NCBI RefSeq assembly: GCF_017873395.1
Contig: NZ_JAGGKC010000006.1
Location: 1-64,000, forward strand
From: Youngiibacter multivorans
GTDB taxonomy: Bacteria; Bacillota; Clostridia; Clostridiales; Clostridiaceae
Length of the DNA stretch: 64,000 bases
Direction of reading: 5' to 3'
The notes under the pieces are model-generated. The model was given only the letters and a program-made list of their open reading frames with translations, was not told where the DNA came from and searched no databases. Shown here piece after piece: positions 16,930 through 25,122 of the stretch; the first letter of the stretch is position 1; each line of letters opens with the position of its first letter. Position numbers and translations under genes: made by a program.

Positions 16930-18066
16930 CTACTCGAACGACTTCCTGATCTTCTCTATAGCTTCATCCATCTCCTCATAGGTTGTGTTAAGAGGAGGCA
17001 GGATCCTTACTACTGCAGTTCCTGCAGGAAGCACCAGAAGCTTGTTCTCATGTATCCTTGCTATCTTGTCAGCAACAGGCGTGTTGATCTCTATTCCTAT
17101 AAGAAGGCCCTTGCCCCTTACTTCAACGACTTCCTTGCTGTCCTTCAGGACTTCCCGAAGCCTGCCCATGAGGTATTCTCCCTTTTCAGCGACTGACTTA
17201 AGGAACTCCTCCTGGAATATGGTCTTGAGCACTTCTTCAGCGGATGCCATGGCTATGTAGTTGCCTCCGAAGGTTGTTCCGTGGGTTCCTGGTCCGAAAG
17301 CTTCCAGGAACCTCTCGTCACCGAGCAGAGCTCCTACAGGCAGTCCGTTTCCGAGACCCTTTGCTAAGGTAACGAGATCCGGTTTGACATCATAGTTCTG
17401 GAAGCTGAAGGCTTTGCCGGTCCTGCCGATTCCAGCCTGGACATCATCCACTATGAACAGGGCTCCCTTTTCATTGCACAGCCTCTCGATTTCCTTAAGG
17501 AATTCATCTTTAGCTACCAGTATGCCGCCTTCACCCTGGACAGTCTCGACGATTACACCAGCTGTTTCCTCGTCTATGTAGTCCTTGAGTATTTCAGGCT
17601 GGTTGTATGGAATATGCACGAAGGTTCCGAGCATTTCCCCGTAGCCCTTCTTTATCTTATCCTGCCCTGTTGCGGACATGGTGGCAAAGGTCCTTCCATG
17701 AAAACTCTGCTTGAAGGTAATAAACTTGCTTCTGCCGGTATACTTCCTTGAAAGCTTTATCGCAGCCTCATTGGCTTCAGCTCCGCTGTTGCAGAAGAAA
17801 GCCCTTGTGAAATGTGCTGCGTCCGTCAGCCTTTTTGCAACCCTTTCCTGAAGGTCGCTGGGGAAAAGGTTTGACATGTGCCAGAGTGTCTTCACCTGAT
17901 TGATTACAGCCTCTTCAACGTTATCAGGCCTGTGACCCAGGTTAAGGACTGCTATGCCTGCTATGTAGTCGAGGTATTTCTCCCCGTCCTCTGTTATTAT
18001 GTATGATCCCTTGCCTTCTTTAGGCCTTATTGAATATCTTGCGTAGGTTGGATATAGATAGGACAT
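16930..18066 (-). CDS. argD: acetylornithine aminotransferase
   Basis: A class III PLP aminotransferase (378 aa) converting N-acetylglutamate semialdehyde to N-acetylornithine. It has YLDYIAGIAVLNLGH, FCNSGAEANEAAIKL, FHGRTFATMSATGQ, FIVDDVQAGIGRTG and the PLP lysine in TLAKGLGNGLPVGA. The start ATG 18066 (MSYLYPTYARY) follows AGGAGG and overlaps the argB stop by one base (TAATG). It is the last gene of argCJBD. Confidence 0.95.
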   Translation of the reverse strand: MSYLYPTYARYSIRPKEGKGSYIITEDGEKYLDYIAGIAVLNLGHRPDNVEEAVINQVKTLWHMSNLFPSDLQERVAKRLTDAAHFTRAFFCNSGAEANEAAIKLSRKYTGRSKFITFKQSFHGRTFATMSATGQDKIKKGYGEMLGTFVHIPYNQPEILKDYIDEETAGVIVETVQGEGGILVAKDEFLKEIERLCNEKGALFIVDDVQAGIGRTGKAFSFQNYDVKPDLVTLAKGLGNGLPVGALLGDERFLEAFGPGTHGTTFGGNYIAMASAEEVLKTIFQEEFLKSVAEKGEYLMGRLREVLKDSKEVVEVRGKGLLIGIEINTPVADKIARIHENKLLVLPAGTAVVRILPPLNTTYEEMDEAIEKIRKSFE

Positions 18067-18827
18067 TACTTCTCCTCCTTCTTGATTGCAGTTCCGGAGA
18101 AGCTGCCGCTGCTCCATACCGCGTCCTGACCGGACACGATCCTTACCGCACCAATTCCGCTCTCAAGCGCATTGAGTGCTCCCTTTACCTTGGGGATCAT
18201 TCCGCCGTATATGGTCCCGTCCCCTATCATGCTGTCTATATCAGCTTTAGTAGTGCTTTCAAGCACAACCCCATCCTTCATTATGCCCTTCACGTTGGTT
18301 ACAAACAGCAGCTCTTCTGCCTTAAGTGCAATTGCCGCATATGCTGCGGCGCTGTCAGCATTGACATTCAGATGCTCCCCTGTCGGTCCCTCTGCAAGAG
18401 GAGTCACGACCGGTACAAGACCCAGGTCCAGAAGATGTTCAAGAACGCCTGTCTCGGCACCCGTCATGGCACCCACAAGGCCATACTTATCCCTGTCTAT
18501 CAGTTCAGCCCTGAAGCAGCTGTCCGGTCCCTGTATTCCTATGGCAGGTATCCCGTTAGCCTTAAGGAGCCTGACTATCTGCCTGTTTGTCTTTCCAGCA
18601 AGCATTACCTCTACGGCTGACAAAACTTCATCATCAGTGAACCTTAGTCCGTCGACGAATTTCGTCTCTATGCCCTTCTCCTTCAGGTATGACGTTATAT
18701 CAGGTCCGCCGCCGTGGACCAGAAGAACCTTGAATCCTGAAGCAAGAAGCTCCTTTATGCTCTGGAAGAAGCCTGCTCCCAGTTCGTCTGCGACGCTCCC
18801 GCCGCACTTAAGTACAACTGTTCCCAT
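18066..18827 (-). CDS. argB: acetylglutamate kinase
   Basis: An amino-acid kinase (253 aa) that phosphorylates N-acetylglutamate. It shows the N-terminal VLKCGGS lysine-glycine motif, VLLVHGGGPDI, GLRFTDDEVLSAVEVMLAGK and NVNADSAAAYAAIALKA. The length is that of the short, E. coli-like kinases that lack the N-terminal helix used for arginine feedback in longer enzymes, so direct inhibition by arginine looks unlikely (inference). It lies 11 bp after argJ. Confidence 0.94.
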   Translation of the reverse strand: MGTVVLKCGGSVADELGAGFFQSIKELLASGFKVLLVHGGGPDITSYLKEKGIETKFVDGLRFTDDEVLSAVEVMLAGKTNRQIVRLLKANGIPAIGIQGPDSCFRAELIDRDKYGLVGAMTGAETGVLEHLLDLGLVPVVTPLAEGPTGEHLNVNADSAAAYAAIALKAEELLFVTNVKGIMKDGVVLESTTKADIDSMIGDGTIYGGMIPKVKGALNALESGIGAVRIVSGQDAVWSSGSFSGTAIKKEEK

Positions 18828-18838
18828 CCCGATGCCTC

Positions 18839-20056
18839 CTATGACCTGTAGCTTGCGTTGATTTCAATATACTTGTATGTGAGGTCGCATCCCCAGGCTG
18901 TAGCCTCGCCTTTTCCAAGATGGAAGTTGACTTCAATGTATACAGTATCACTCTTGAGGTATTCCTTTGCAGCCTCTTCGTCGAAGGGCTGTACCTCGCT
19001 GTTCTTCAGCATGTACTGGTCACCGAGAATGACATCTACCTTCGAAGGATCTATTTCAGCTGTTGAATGACCTGCAGCGGATACTATCCTTCCCCAGTTC
19101 GCATCATTTCCATAAACTGCAGTCTTTACAAGGCTCGAGCCTACGATCTTCTTGCTTATTGCCCTAGCATCGGCATCATTCATTGCTCCCTTAACCTTGA
19201 CCTCGATAAGCTTTGTAGCTCCTTCTCCATCCTGGGCTATGGATTTTGCCAGGTCCTCCGAGGTCTTCCTCAGCATTGTGTAGAATACGTCCCACTGCGG
19301 ATGGTCTTCACTCAGGAGATTGTTTCCTGCCATGCCGTTCGCCATGAGAAGGACCATGTCGTTGGTCGATGTCTCGCCGTCAACGGTTATCTGGTTGAAG
19401 GAAATGTCAGTTATCTTTGAGAATGCCCTCTGAAGAGCTTCCTTGTCGACATTGGCGTCAGTAGTTATGAATCCGAGCATGGTCGCCATGTTTGGATGTA
19501 TCATTCCTGAACCCTTGCAGCATCCGCCGATGGTTACCTTGACTCCGTCGATCTCAGCCTCATAGCCTGTGAATTTCTCAATGAGGTCCGTTGTCATTAT
19601 GGCCCTCTCGAAGGACTTTGCACCTTCAACGGAAGCCTCAGGAGAAACCTCCCTTATTCCCTTCGCTATCTTCTCCATGTTGAGGAATTCACCGATTACT
19701 CCTGTGGAGGCGACTCCCACATAGTGCTCAGGGATTTCATACTTCTCTGCTGCGAGCCTTCTCATGATTACAGCATCGTCCATACCGCGCTTTCCGGTAC
19801 ATGCGTTTGCACAGGCGCTGTTTACCACAACCGCCTGGAGAGTCCTTTCCGTATTTACGCTTTCCTTTGTCACTATGTTAGGTGCAGCTATGAACTTGTT
19901 CAGGGTATATACAGCTGCTGCAACTGCAGGAACCTCGGAATAGATCATTCCGACATCCTTCTTGTTGTACCTTAAGCCTACATGGACACCATCTGCCATG
20001 AAGCCCTTTGCGCTTGTAACGGAACCTTCCTTCAGGTGCTTTATGTTGTATTTCAT
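18839..20056 (-). CDS. argJ: bifunctional ornithine acetyltransferase/N-acetylglutamate synthase
   Basis: An N-terminal-nucleophile enzyme (405 aa) that recycles the acetyl group from acetylornithine to glutamate. The self-cleavage site ATML lies within HPNMATMLGFITTDA (about residue 190). The N-terminal region MADGVHVGLRYNKKDVG and the C-terminus (NASYRS) are typical. Its presence means the cyclic arginine pathway; argF, argG and argH are not in this window. Confidence 0.95.
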   Translation of the reverse strand: MKYNIKHLKEGSVTSAKGFMADGVHVGLRYNKKDVGMIYSEVPAVAAAVYTLNKFIAAPNIVTKESVNTERTLQAVVVNSACANACTGKRGMDDAVIMRRLAAEKYEIPEHYVGVASTGVIGEFLNMEKIAKGIREVSPEASVEGAKSFERAIMTTDLIEKFTGYEAEIDGVKVTIGGCCKGSGMIHPNMATMLGFITTDANVDKEALQRAFSKITDISFNQITVDGETSTNDMVLLMANGMAGNNLLSEDHPQWDVFYTMLRKTSEDLAKSIAQDGEGATKLIEVKVKGAMNDADARAISKKIVGSSLVKTAVYGNDANWGRIVSAAGHSTAEIDPSKVDVILGDQYMLKNSEVQPFDEEAAKEYLKSDTVYIEVNFHLGKGEATAWGCDLTYKYIEINASYRS

Positions 20057-20077
20057 ATCAAATTCTCCTTCGCTCTT

Positions 20078-21115
20078 TTATGGATACATCGGCAACAGGT
20101 CGAGGCCTGCAGCCTCATCAAGTCCCGTCCAGATGTTTGCGTTCTGTATGGCCTGCCCTGCGGCGCCCTTGACTAGATTGTCAATTACTGACACTATCAC
20201 TGCCTTGCCTGTTCTTACATTCACTGAAACTCCAATGTCGCAGTAGTTGGAGCCCTGAACTTCCTTTGTGGAGGGGAACTCTCCAAGCGGTCTTACCCTT
20301 ACGAACTTCACGTCCTTATAGGTCTCCGTATAGAGCTTATGTAGCTCCTCTGCAGTAATCGGTGACTTCAGGTCCACGTATTCGGTGGCCATGATCCCAC
20401 GGTTCATCGGAATCAGATGAGTCTCGAAGGTAATCATCCCGATTTCAGGGTCCCATCTGTTCAGCTGCTGCTCAATCTCAGGTGTATGCTGATGTGTGTT
20501 GACCTTGTATATCTTAAGGTTTTCGTCGATCTCAGAGAAAAGGTTGGCAACAGATGCCCCTCTTCCCGCTCCGGTCACTCCGGATTTTGCGTCTATGACT
20601 ATACTGTTTTTGACAATCATTTTTTCCTTGGCAAGCGGATACAGGCCAAGCACCGAGGCAGTAGGATAGCAGCCCGGATTTGATATGAATGTGGCATTCC
20701 TTATCTCATCCTTCACTATGTCGGCAAGGCCGAAAACCACACCTTCAAGCTCTTCCTTTGCTATCGGATCCTTCTTGTACCATTTTTTGTAATCCTCGAC
20801 ATCCTCAAGCCTGAAGTCCCCTGAAAGGTCAACGACCTTCAGTCCTGCATCCCTGAGCCTCTTTGACCAGTCCCTCGAAATGCCAGCTGGCACAGCAAGG
20901 AATACCAGGTCAGATTTGGCTTTTATTTTTTCCGGGTCGATATCGTCCATTATTAGCTCTACAGCACCTGTAAGATGCGGATAATAGCTTCTTATGGATT
21001 CTCCCCCCTTGGAATGAGAATAGATGGCATTGAGCTCGAATACAGGATGATTGTGCAAAAGCCTTATAAGCTCTACACCACCGTATCCGGTCGCTCCGAC
21101 CAGGGCTACTTTCAT
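20078..21115 (-). CDS. argC: N-acetyl-gamma-glutamyl-phosphate reductase
   Basis: An NADPH-dependent reductase (345 aa). The Rossmann start is VALVGATGYGGVELIRLL, the catalytic Cys is in FISNPGCYPTA (about residue 150), and the C-terminal block is NLVKGAAGQAIQNANIW. I use ATG 21115 (MKVALVG) behind GGGAG; an in-frame ATG six codons upstream lacks a ribosome site. It is the first gene of argCJBD. Confidence 0.95.
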   Translation of the reverse strand: MKVALVGATGYGGVELIRLLHNHPVFELNAIYSHSKGGESIRSYYPHLTGAVELIMDDIDPEKIKAKSDLVFLAVPAGISRDWSKRLRDAGLKVVDLSGDFRLEDVEDYKKWYKKDPIAKEELEGVVFGLADIVKDEIRNATFISNPGCYPTASVLGLYPLAKEKMIVKNSIVIDAKSGVTGAGRGASVANLFSEIDENLKIYKVNTHQHTPEIEQQLNRWDPEIGMITFETHLIPMNRGIMATEYVDLKSPITAEELHKLYTETYKDVKFVRVRPLGEFPSTKEVQGSNYCDIGVSVNVRTGKAVIVSVIDNLVKGAAGQAIQNANIWTGLDEAAGLDLLPMYP

Positions 21116-21153
21116 TGTCTTCACTCCCATCATGAAAATTTATGCTAATTGCA

Positions 21154-21181
21154 ATTATAGTATGAATACTTATAATGTCAA
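21154..21181 (-). promoter_or_regulatory. near-consensus sigma-A promoter of argCJBD with palindromic spacer
   Basis: On the minus strand TTGACA (21181-21176), 16 bases, TATAAT (21159-21154), 38 bases before the argC ATG. The spacer holds the inverted repeat AGTAT-TC-ATACT. An arginine repressor (ArgR) box would be expected here and the AT-rich half-sites are compatible, but the match to known boxes is loose. Confidence 0.75.
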
Positions 21182-21247
21182 TTGCATTTTTATCGTTTAT
21201 TTTATTTTATCCCTATCTGCACCTTTTGTATACACTAAAAGTCAGCT

Positions 21248-21414
21248 AAAAACCCCTGCGAACCCTTGCAGGATATGGCTCCTCAGGGCATATCAATGAA
21301 GCCTCTCTGTCCAGGTGATTCAAAAAGTTGAATATTCTACTGAAGCGCCACGGAACCTGCCTTCGCCTGAGATTCCCATCATTTGGCCACTTGCAGAAAT
21401 AAATGCAATTTCCA
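21248..21414 (-). ncRNA. candidate structured RNA upstream of argC ending in a terminator
   Basis: A 390-bp gap without a gene lies between the amino acid transporter operon and argC. On the minus strand it holds, in order: TTGAAA (21450-21445) with an AATAAA at 17 bases; a hairpin at about 21380-21411; and a rod of nested helices. The rod contains CTCAGG/CCTGAG, GAAG/CTTC, CAGGT/ACCTG and the apical stem ATTCAA-CTTT-TTGAAT (21321-21336). It ends with terminator stem CCTGC/GCAGG (21255-21272) followed by GGTTTTTAGC. The rod recalls 6S RNA or a regulatory leader; I cannot assign a family. Confidence 0.45.
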
Positions 21415-21462
21415 GCCAGATTTTATTGCATATATATACCATTGTTTCAAATATTTATACAT

Positions 21463-21496
21463 ATTAAAAAAGCAAAATGCAGGCATTACGCCTGCA
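21463..21496 (-). terminator. terminator of the polar amino acid transporter operon
   Basis: Stem TGCAGGC (21478-21484) / GCCTGCA (21490-21496) with loop ATTAC, followed on the minus strand by TTTTGCTTTTTTAA. It lies just beyond the stop at 21507. Confidence 0.85.
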
Positions 21497-21506
21497 GACT
21501 GCAAAA

Positions 21507-22232
21507 TTATTTTAAAACCTTGGAAAGGAAATCCTTCGTTCTTGGATGTTTTGGACTGATGAAAAGATTCTCCGGTGAGTCATCCTCAAGCACCACTCCC
21601 TCATCCATGAAGAGTACCCTGTCAGCGATTTCTTTTGCAAAGCCCATTTCATGTGTAACCACAACCATGGTCATTCCTTCGAATGCAAGCTCCCTCATTA
21701 CGTCAAGCACCTCACCGACCATTTCAGGGTCAAGTGCTGAAGTAGGCTCGTCAAAAAGCATGACGTCGGGTCCCATGGCGAGGGACCTGGCTATGGCAAT
21801 CCTCTGCTTCTGTCCGCCAGAGAGCTGTCCAGGGTAGCTGTTCGCCTTGTCTCTCAGTCCTACTCTGTCCAGCAGCACATATGCTTCCTTGTCGGCTTCA
21901 GCCTGAGAAAGCCCCTTGAGCTTCCTGGGACCAATATTAATATTCTCAAGTACGCTTAAGTGTGGGAAAAGGTTGAACTGCTGGAATACCATTCCCATTT
22001 TCTGACGTATCTTGTCAATGTCAGTCTTTTTCTGGGTAATGGAAATACCTTCGAATATGATCTCTCCACCCGTAGGCTCCTCCAGCCTGTTCAGGCACCT
22101 TAAAAGCGTGCTCTTTCCTGAGCCTGAAGGTCCTATGACCACTACAACCTGGCCTTTCCCGATTGATAGGTCGATTCCCTTGAGCACTTCCAGTTTTCCA
22201 AAGCTCTTTCGAAGACCCTTAACCTCGATCAT
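21507..22232 (-). CDS. polar amino acid ABC transporter ATPase (GlnQ/ArtM-like)
   Basis: An ATPase (241 aa) of the polar amino acid uptake family. Walker A is GPSGSGKST at residues 33-41, the signature is LSGGQKQRIAIAR and Walker B is VMLFDEPTSALDPE, then VVTHEMGFA. MGMVFQQFNLFPHL is the typical Q-loop region. It overlaps the permease gene by 14 bp. The transported amino acid is not known. Confidence 0.92.
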   Translation of the reverse strand: MIEVKGLRKSFGKLEVLKGIDLSIGKGQVVVVIGPSGSGKSTLLRCLNRLEEPTGGEIIFEGISITQKKTDIDKIRQKMGMVFQQFNLFPHLSVLENINIGPRKLKGLSQAEADKEAYVLLDRVGLRDKANSYPGQLSGGQKQRIAIARSLAMGPDVMLFDEPTSALDPEMVGEVLDVMRELAFEGMTMVVVTHEMGFAKEIADRVLFMDEGVVLEDDSPENLFISPKHPRTKDFLSKVLK

Positions 22233-22875
22233 CTGTGTTCATCCTCCTTTCGAAGTAGCCCATCAACTTGGACAAGCTGAAAGTCAGGATAAAGTAGACC
22301 ACAGCCACCACTATCAGCGGTTCGAATGGCTTGAATGTATTTCCCCTTATCGTGTCAGCGTTGAACATAAGCTCATTTATTCCTATGATGGACGCAATGG
22401 ATGATTCCTTTATTATGGTTATGAACTCGTTGCCGAGTGCTGGCAATATGTTCTTCACCGCCTGTGGAATTATTATGTATCTCATGGACATTGCCTTGCC
22501 CATTCCGATGGACCTTGCAGCCTCCATCTGTCCCTTGTCAACTGCCTGAATACCAGCTCTGATTATTTCGGCGGTATATGCGGCGCTATTGACTGAAAGG
22601 GCAATAACTCCCGCTGTCAGTCCGGGAAACGATATGCCCAGATGCGGCAGACCATAGAAAACTATATACAGCTGAACGAGAAGCGGTGTTCCTCTTATGA
22701 ACTCGATGTATGCAGTTGCGATGAAATTCAGAAGCTTGTTCTTCGACAGCTTGAGAAGAGCAAGCAGAAGTCCGAAAATGAATCCTACAATGACAGTGAA
22801 AAATGCGAGGGTTACTGTGATCTTGGCACCTTCAATGTAAAACTGGTAGTATTCGGACATGAAACTAAAATCCAA
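22219..22875 (-). CDS. polar amino acid ABC transporter permease
   Basis: A His/Glu/Gln/Arg-type permease (218 aa) with about five helices. It shows the N-terminal GAKITVTLAFFTVIVGFIFG, FIRGTPLLVQLY and the EAA loop EAARSIGMGKAMSMRYIIIPQ. A single permease gene implies a homodimer in the membrane. It lies between the binding-protein gene and the ATPase gene, after an internal terminator. Confidence 0.92.
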   Translation of the reverse strand: MDFSFMSEYYQFYIEGAKITVTLAFFTVIVGFIFGLLLALLKLSKNKLLNFIATAYIEFIRGTPLLVQLYIVFYGLPHLGISFPGLTAGVIALSVNSAAYTAEIIRAGIQAVDKGQMEAARSIGMGKAMSMRYIIIPQAVKNILPALGNEFITIIKESSIASIIGINELMFNADTIRGNTFKPFEPLIVVAVVYFILTFSLSKLMGYFERRMNTDDRG

Positions 22876-22916
22876 TGGATATTCCTCCAGTCTGACGGCA
22901 ATTTAGCCGTGTATTG

Positions 22917-22949
22917 AAAAAAATGTTAGGCGGCAATTGTCACCTAACA
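22917..22949 (-). terminator. internal attenuating terminator between binding-protein and permease genes
   Basis: Perfect 7-bp stem TGTTAGG (22924-22930) / CCTAACA (22943-22949), then TTTTTTTC on the minus strand. It sits in the 104-bp gap inside the operon, which would leave more binding protein than membrane complex. Confidence 0.8.
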
Positions 22950-22979
22950 TTCCCAGAATCATTCTATCATAAACAGAGC

Positions 22980-23825
22980 TTATTTTTCAGACAGCTGTGT
23001 AGCTTCAAGAACAAATTTTTCAAAGGTCCCGTCTGCAAGGATCCTCTCAAGAGTCTTGTTGACTTCAACAACAAGGTCAGCAGAGCCCTTCTTGACTGCA
23101 GCTACCTTTCCTTCGCCCTCATTCTTGATGACGATGCTTGAAATCACAAGGTCAGTGTTTTCCTTGACGTTTGATTCTGCTACAGGAACCTCGATTATCG
23201 CCGCATCAGCCCTGTTGGACTTGAGAGCGAGGATAAGGTCTGAGATCTTACCAAGTGAAAGCACTGTCGCGCCTTCAACTGCCTTTGCAGCATCTTCCTG
23301 TATGGTACCCTTCTGGGCTGCTATTGTCTTACCCTTGAGCGATTCTAATGTTGTGAGTGTGCCCTTGTCGGCTCCTCTTACAACTACAGCCTGCTCAGCT
23401 GAATAATACTGGATTGAAAAGTCAACGCTCTTTGCCCTCTCCTCTGTAGGTGAGAGTCCAGCAATGACTATATCTACGCTTCCCTGGTCAAGTGCAGCAA
23501 GAAGTCCATCGAACTTAAGGTCCTTTATCTCGAGCGTTACGCCAAGGTCCTTCGCAATTTCCTTTGCCACCTCTATGTCGAATCCTACTATTGTATCCTT
23601 GCCGTCAACTGATGCATGGAACTCGAACGGTGGATAATCAGCGCTGGTTCCGAGTACAAGCTTACCGCTGTCCTTTATCTTCTTCAGTGAAGCAGACATG
23701 GCTATAGTTGCCGATGGTGCTGTAGTTGGTGCTGTTGTAGGTGTAGTCTTGCTTCCGCAGCCAGCTGCGAATATCGCCATGGCTGCAACTGATGCTGCCA
23801 CAAGCCTCTTTATGCTCTTCTTCAT
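22980..23825 (-). CDS. polar amino acid ABC transporter binding lipoprotein
   Basis: An extracellular solute-binding protein of family 3 (281 aa). The signal peptide ends in lipobox FAAGC (Cys23), followed by a Thr/Pro/Ala-rich linker. The binding domain starts SGKLVLGTSADYPPFEFH and includes IVGFDIEVAKEIAKDLG and DIVIAGLSPTEER. It is the first gene of the operon behind a good promoter. The ligand is not determinable. Confidence 0.92.
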   Translation of the reverse strand: MKKSIKRLVAASVAAMAIFAAGCGSKTTPTTAPTTAPSATIAMSASLKKIKDSGKLVLGTSADYPPFEFHASVDGKDTIVGFDIEVAKEIAKDLGVTLEIKDLKFDGLLAALDQGSVDIVIAGLSPTEERAKSVDFSIQYYSAEQAVVVRGADKGTLTTLESLKGKTIAAQKGTIQEDAAKAVEGATVLSLGKISDLILALKSNRADAAIIEVPVAESNVKENTDLVISSIVIKNEGEGKVAAVKKGSADLVVEVNKTLERILADGTFEKFVLEATQLSEK

Positions 23826-23861
23826 AATTTATTCCTCCCATATTTCATGTTTTACCAAGTA

Positions 23862-23890
23862 ATTATACGTCACATTAAATAATTATTCAA
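23862..23890 (-). promoter_or_regulatory. sigma-A promoter of the polar amino acid transporter operon
   Basis: On the minus strand TTGAAT (23890-23885), 17 bases, TATAAT (23867-23862), about 37 bases before the ATG, which also has a GGGAGGAAT ribosome site. Confidence 0.72.
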
Positions 23891-24028
23891 TAGTATGCAT
23901 ATCAATAATCCTGCTCAAATATTGATAATCTACTTATAAAGAAGAAATAATTTTAATGATTTTGCAAACCGGCATATTTCTGAAGAAGAGCTGCTCTTAT
24001 TTGAGTGTAAAATTGTACTTGGCAAAAG

Positions 24029-24057
24029 AACAGCCTGCTGACAATCAGCAGGCTGTT
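24029..24057 (-). terminator. terminator after the GlsB-like gene
   Basis: Perfect 12-bp stem AACAGCCTGCTG (24029-24040) / CAGCAGGCTGTT (24046-24057) with loop ACAAT, then TTCTTTTGCC on the minus strand. It lies 7 bp past the stop at 24064. Confidence 0.82.
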
Positions 24058-24063
24058 CCCAAT

Positions 24064-24312
24064 TCATTTCTTAAGCATCTTCAAAAGCGTAAGCAGCACA
24101 ATTGCTCCAACTACAGATACAGCTATGCTCCAGAGGTTGATTCCGGTCGGTCCGGAAAGGTCCAGCAATTTTGCTATCCATCCTCCGATAATGGCACCAC
24201 CGATACCAACAAGTATGTTGGCACCAATACCCATGCTTCTGTCTCTTCCAGTGAACTTGCTGGCAATCCAGCCTGCCAATCCGCCAACTACTATCCAGCT
24301 TAATATATCCAT
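24064..24312 (-). CDS. GlsB/YeaQ/YmgE family membrane protein
   Basis: An 82-aa protein with three hydrophobic helices and the glycine-zipper family pattern (WIVVGGLAGWIASKFTGR, GANILVGIGGAIIGGWIA). The family is often called transglycosylase-associated and is stress-induced in several Gram-positives; the biochemical role is unsettled. ATG 24312 follows AAGGAG. A 16-base palindrome (24329-24344, centre AAGTATACTT) lies just upstream and could be an operator. Confidence 0.85.
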   Translation of the reverse strand: MDILSWIVVGGLAGWIASKFTGRDRSMGIGANILVGIGGAIIGGWIAKLLDLSGPTGINLWSIAVSVVGAIVLLTLLKMLKK

Positions 24313-24328
24313 ACCTTTTCTCCTTTAG

Positions 24329-24344
24329 ATTAAGTATACTTAAT
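24329..24344. promoter_or_regulatory. 16-bp palindrome before the GlsB-like gene
   Basis: Perfect palindrome ATTAAGTATACTTAAT located 17 bases before the start codon, next to the ribosome site. No clear sigma-A promoter is visible, so it could be a repressor site or part of a promoter for another sigma factor. The remaining gap to pgsA (24345-24492) shows no gene. Confidence 0.35.
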
Positions 24345-24492
24345 ACTCTATTCAATATATTCCTATACTTGAATCTTATTTCTAAAGGAGCATCAAGTCA
24401 ACAAAGCAGATGCATTATTCAGGCATTGTTATCTGTTTGTTCTTCTTTTAGTCAAAAGAGTGCGGCTTTTCTCATAATTGTAACATGTATCC

Positions 24493-25083
24493 CTATTTAT
24501 TGGAATCGATATACTTCCATCCTTTGACGAAATAGTCAACACCAGACATAAGTGTGAAGAATACTGCAAGATACATGGCAGCCATCGGCACTATCCTGAA
24601 GAATCCATCGAGGAAAGGTACAGCTTCAAAGAGTCTCATCATGTATTCTTCCCTTTCTCCAATGAGCTTTATAAAGAATGCTATGATTGCAATCATCTGG
24701 GTAGTCGTCTTCACCTTTCCCCAGAAGCTCGCTGCTATGACCTTGCCGTCTCCTGCTGCAATTGACCTGAGACCGGATACTGCAAATTCCCTGGCTATGA
24801 TGACAACCACCATCCAGGTGCTTACCTCGCCGAATTCTACAAGGGCTATGAGTGCGGAAGTAACCAGGATCTTGTCAGCAAGCGGGTCCATGAGCTTCCC
24901 GAAATCAGTGACAAGATTATATTTTCTAGCCAGATGACCGTCAATGTGGTCAGTAATAGAAGCTATGATGAAAATCACAGTAGCGATGGTAATATTGAAC
25001 GTTATCGCGTCAATCGCAACCAGAAGCAGGAAAAAAGGCACGAGTACCATCCTGAATACCGTTATCTTGTTTGGTAAGTTCAT
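24493..25083 (-). CDS. pgsA: CDP-diacylglycerol-glycerol-3-phosphate 3-phosphatidyltransferase
   Basis: A membrane enzyme (196 aa) making phosphatidylglycerol phosphate. The CDP-alcohol phosphatidyltransferase motif is present as DHIDGHLARKYNLVTDFGKL then MDPLADK, with the spaced Asp residues. LPNKITVFRM at the N-terminus is typical. ATG 25083 (MNLPNK) follows GGAGATG; the frame is open ten codons further upstream. It lies 40 bp after ftsK, probably in one operon. Confidence 0.93.
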   Translation of the reverse strand: MNLPNKITVFRMVLVPFFLLLVAIDAITFNITIATVIFIIASITDHIDGHLARKYNLVTDFGKLMDPLADKILVTSALIALVEFGEVSTWMVVVIIAREFAVSGLRSIAAGDGKVIAASFWGKVKTTTQMIAIIAFFIKLIGEREEYMMRLFEAVPFLDGFFRIVPMAAMYLAVFFTLMSGVDYFVKGWKYIDSNK

Positions 25084-25122
25084 CTTTACATCTCCATCCG
25101 TTCGGGCATGCAAATCCCGGAC

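Noticed and set aside
24071..24355. 94-codon minus-strand frame overlapping the GlsB-like gene
   Set aside because: Same strand, different frame. Its Cys/His/Trp-rich translation has no family likeness, while the 82-aa frame has a clear membrane-protein pattern and ribosome site.
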